DNA from: Apostichopus japonicus
Taxonomy: Eukaryota; Echinodermata; Holothuroidea; Aspidochirotida; Stichopodidae
Direction of reading: 5' to 3'
NCBI RefSeq assembly: GCF_037975245.1
Contig: NC_092573.1
Coordinates: 18,608,265 to 18,672,264 of the forward strand
Length of the DNA stretch: 64,000 nucleotides
A model generated the notes under the pieces. It worked only from the letters and a program-made list of their open reading frames with translations. It was not told the origin of the DNA and did not search any database. Both the position numbers and the translations under genes were made by a program. This document shows positions 62,664 to 64,000 of this stretch, one piece after another (the first letter of the stretch is position 1; each line of letters starts with the position of its first letter).

Positions 62664-62938
62664 TTAGATAACAAAATCAGAGTTTGTTAGCTTGTCTTTG
62701 AAACATTCTAGACTAGGTGCATTCACCATGTCTGATGGCAAAGCATTCCAATCTTTCAAGGTGAGGGGGAAGAAGGAATATTTATATAAATTCTTTCTAG
62801 CGTAGGGAACTTGGGAGTTAAGATCATGTTTATTTCTTGTGTTAACACTTTTTGTTGGGATTGGTATGAAAAGGGACCAGGAGGGTTAATAGCGAACAGG
62901 CAGTGTAAATCAATATAGATTTCTTTAGGCCGTATTCC
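62664..62938 (-). pseudogene. CR1/L2-like LINE reverse transcriptase C-terminus, fragment
   Basis: The minus-strand frame reads NLYKYSFFPLTLKDWNALPS, then DMVNAPSLECFKDKL, and ends at a TAA at 62666. This is the characteristic C-terminal WN-LP---V-A-SL--FK--L motif of CR1/L2/Jockey-group ORF2. The upstream part needs a frame change near 62850, so the copy is dead. Its 5' part is cut by the LTR that begins at 62939. Confidence 0.8.
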
Positions 62939-63479
62939 TGTAATCCAAAGATTATTCAACGCAGAAGAAATGTTGAGTCGATTCGTGGTTTATTAGCTTT
63001 GATATCTGGTAACTATCTGGTAATCTTTTAATCTGTTAATCTGCTAATCTGTCAATCTGTCAATCTGGTAACTAAATAAATAAAAACGAAACATACGTTT
63101 GTAATTAAACAATCAGGAAATCGATTAATGAATAAGTCAATTATTGAAGGATAAATACATAAATCCAAATCATACAGAATAAATAATCATGTATGCAACA
63201 AATATACAACGTTATATCAATAAAAACACAACTTACATAAAATCTTTGGTTTAACACTGGAAAATGCTTCTTGCTTCAATACATTCTTGATATCGACTGA
63301 ACTCAAATTACGGTAAATGAACGTAAAGACAGAACCAACGAAAACAACAAATTTCAAACACATACTCACGCACGCACGCACACTCGCACAAACACGCACA
63401 CGCGCAGTAGCACTGCAACTTTACATGACGCACACTCCGTAACAATACACAAACAACACATCGTGTGAGCGCGTTTACA
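62939..63479 (-). mobile_element. BEL/Pao 3' LTR (541 bp)
   Basis: On the minus strand the LTR begins TGTAAACGCGCTC directly after a purine tract GGGGGGAG (63487-63480) and ends GGATTACA. An AATAAACC polyadenylation-type signal lies ~60 bp before the end. Internal CTGTCAATCTGTCAATCTGG-type repeats (63010-63073, plus strand) and a CA/CG-rich stretch (63363-63410) are present. Only this one LTR is in the window, so the border call rests on the purine tract and TGT...ACA ends. Confidence 0.65.
63011..63073. repeat. 10-bp tandem repeat within the LTR
   Basis: Six to seven units of ATCTGTTA or ATCTGTCA type, in the U5-side of the LTR. Confidence 0.8.
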
Positions 63480-63588
63480 CTCCCCCCTGTTAAATCATAT
63501 GGATTTTACACACATTTACAACCAATCAAACAATTTAGTACACTGAGACAAAGTAATAAATATATTCAAAGAAAAATCAACAATGAGA

Positions 63589-64000
63589 CTAATCAGACAT
63601 TCTCTTTACAATACACAATTTCGTAATCGGTCTTTTGAGTATTTTATTACGAACCTTAACCTCAACGCTTCTTACTTTCCCATCGCTACTCTTGAAAACT
63701 GTAATGACTCTAGCCAAAGGCCATTTTCCGCGTGGAATTGTTTCGTCGGTGAGGAGAACTATGTCCCCAATGACAACATTTTCTTTCGGAAAATTCCACT
63801 TATGGCGTTTTTGTAGGAGAGGCAGATATTCTTTCCGCCATCTACTCCAAAACAAAGAAGCAAGGTACTGTACTTGAAGCCACCTTTTACGGCCGAAAGA
63901 GACTCCTGCGTCGACTGGGTTGTCAGGCCCATGTCTCATCAAAAGTAGGTGGTTCGGAGTAAGAGGCTCCTCATCTTTTGGATCTGAGGAGAAGTCAGTG
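63589..64000 (-). mobile_element. BEL/Pao pol C-terminal domain (DUF5641), 5' truncated by window
   Basis: Open from the right window edge to the stop at 63589. LTPNHLLLMRHGP, WLQVQYLASLFWSRWRKEYL, KWNFPKENVVIGDIVLLTDE and RGKWPLARVI form the domain that follows the integrase in BEL/Pao Pol. It ends shortly before the purine tract and LTR, as expected. The frame is intact here, so the element may be fairly young. Gag, protease, RT and integrase would lie right of the window. Confidence 0.92.

Overview
The window is eukaryotic, AT-rich nuclear DNA from an animal. Genes are split into short exons by GT-AG introns of 0.3-5 kb, microsatellites and minisatellites are abundant, and there are BEL/Pao, CR1/L2-like and hAT-like transposon remnants. 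Protein similarity and gene neighbourhood point to a marine invertebrate deuterostome. An echinoderm such as a sea cucumber is my best guess, but that is inference and was not tested by a search.

Layout. (1) 1 to ~31 kb: a long minus-strand gene, the GON4L (Gon-4-like) transcriptional co-regulator. Fourteen coding exons could be chained with consistent splice phase from the ATG at 30537 to a donor at 3605. This gives the N-terminal ~1224 residues; the 3' end is not visible and probably lies off the left edge. Its introns are loaded with tandem repeats at 8.1, 12.2, 15.5-16.7, 20.9-21.2, 23.5-25.7 and 28.0 kb. (2) 35.4-37.0 kb: a plus-strand, two-exon LysM/transmembrane gene of the LYSMD3/LYSMD4 type. 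(3) 47.9-44.2 kb: a complete minus-strand, six-exon gene for RNA polymerase III subunit RPC7 (POLR3G/POLR3GL), 213 aa. (4) 48-64 kb: no recognised host gene. It holds a degenerate telomere-like repeat, a 786-bp foldback element, two non-autonomous hAT-like elements with 8-bp target duplications, a tiny palindrome with an 8-bp duplication, and at the right edge the 3' end of a BEL/Pao retrotransposon whose LTR sits inside a CR1-like LINE fragment.

The three genes are not a pathway. GON4L is a nuclear chromatin cofactor, LYSMD3/4 a membrane protein, and RPC7 part of the Pol III specific trimer. Their linkage is still informative: LYSMD3 and POLR3G are tail-to-tail neighbours in human as well, and human GON4L lies in the same chromosome 1 band region as LYSMD1 and POLR3GL.

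The most unusual structure is the 2.3-kb, 46-bp-unit minisatellite in the GON4L intron at 23.5-25.7 kb. The authentic 5' splice site of the neighbouring exon is the first base of the array, so most units carry a copy of the same GTAAGTGATG donor. All exon coordinates were derived by eye from reading frame, splice consensus and remembered family sequences; no database search was possible.
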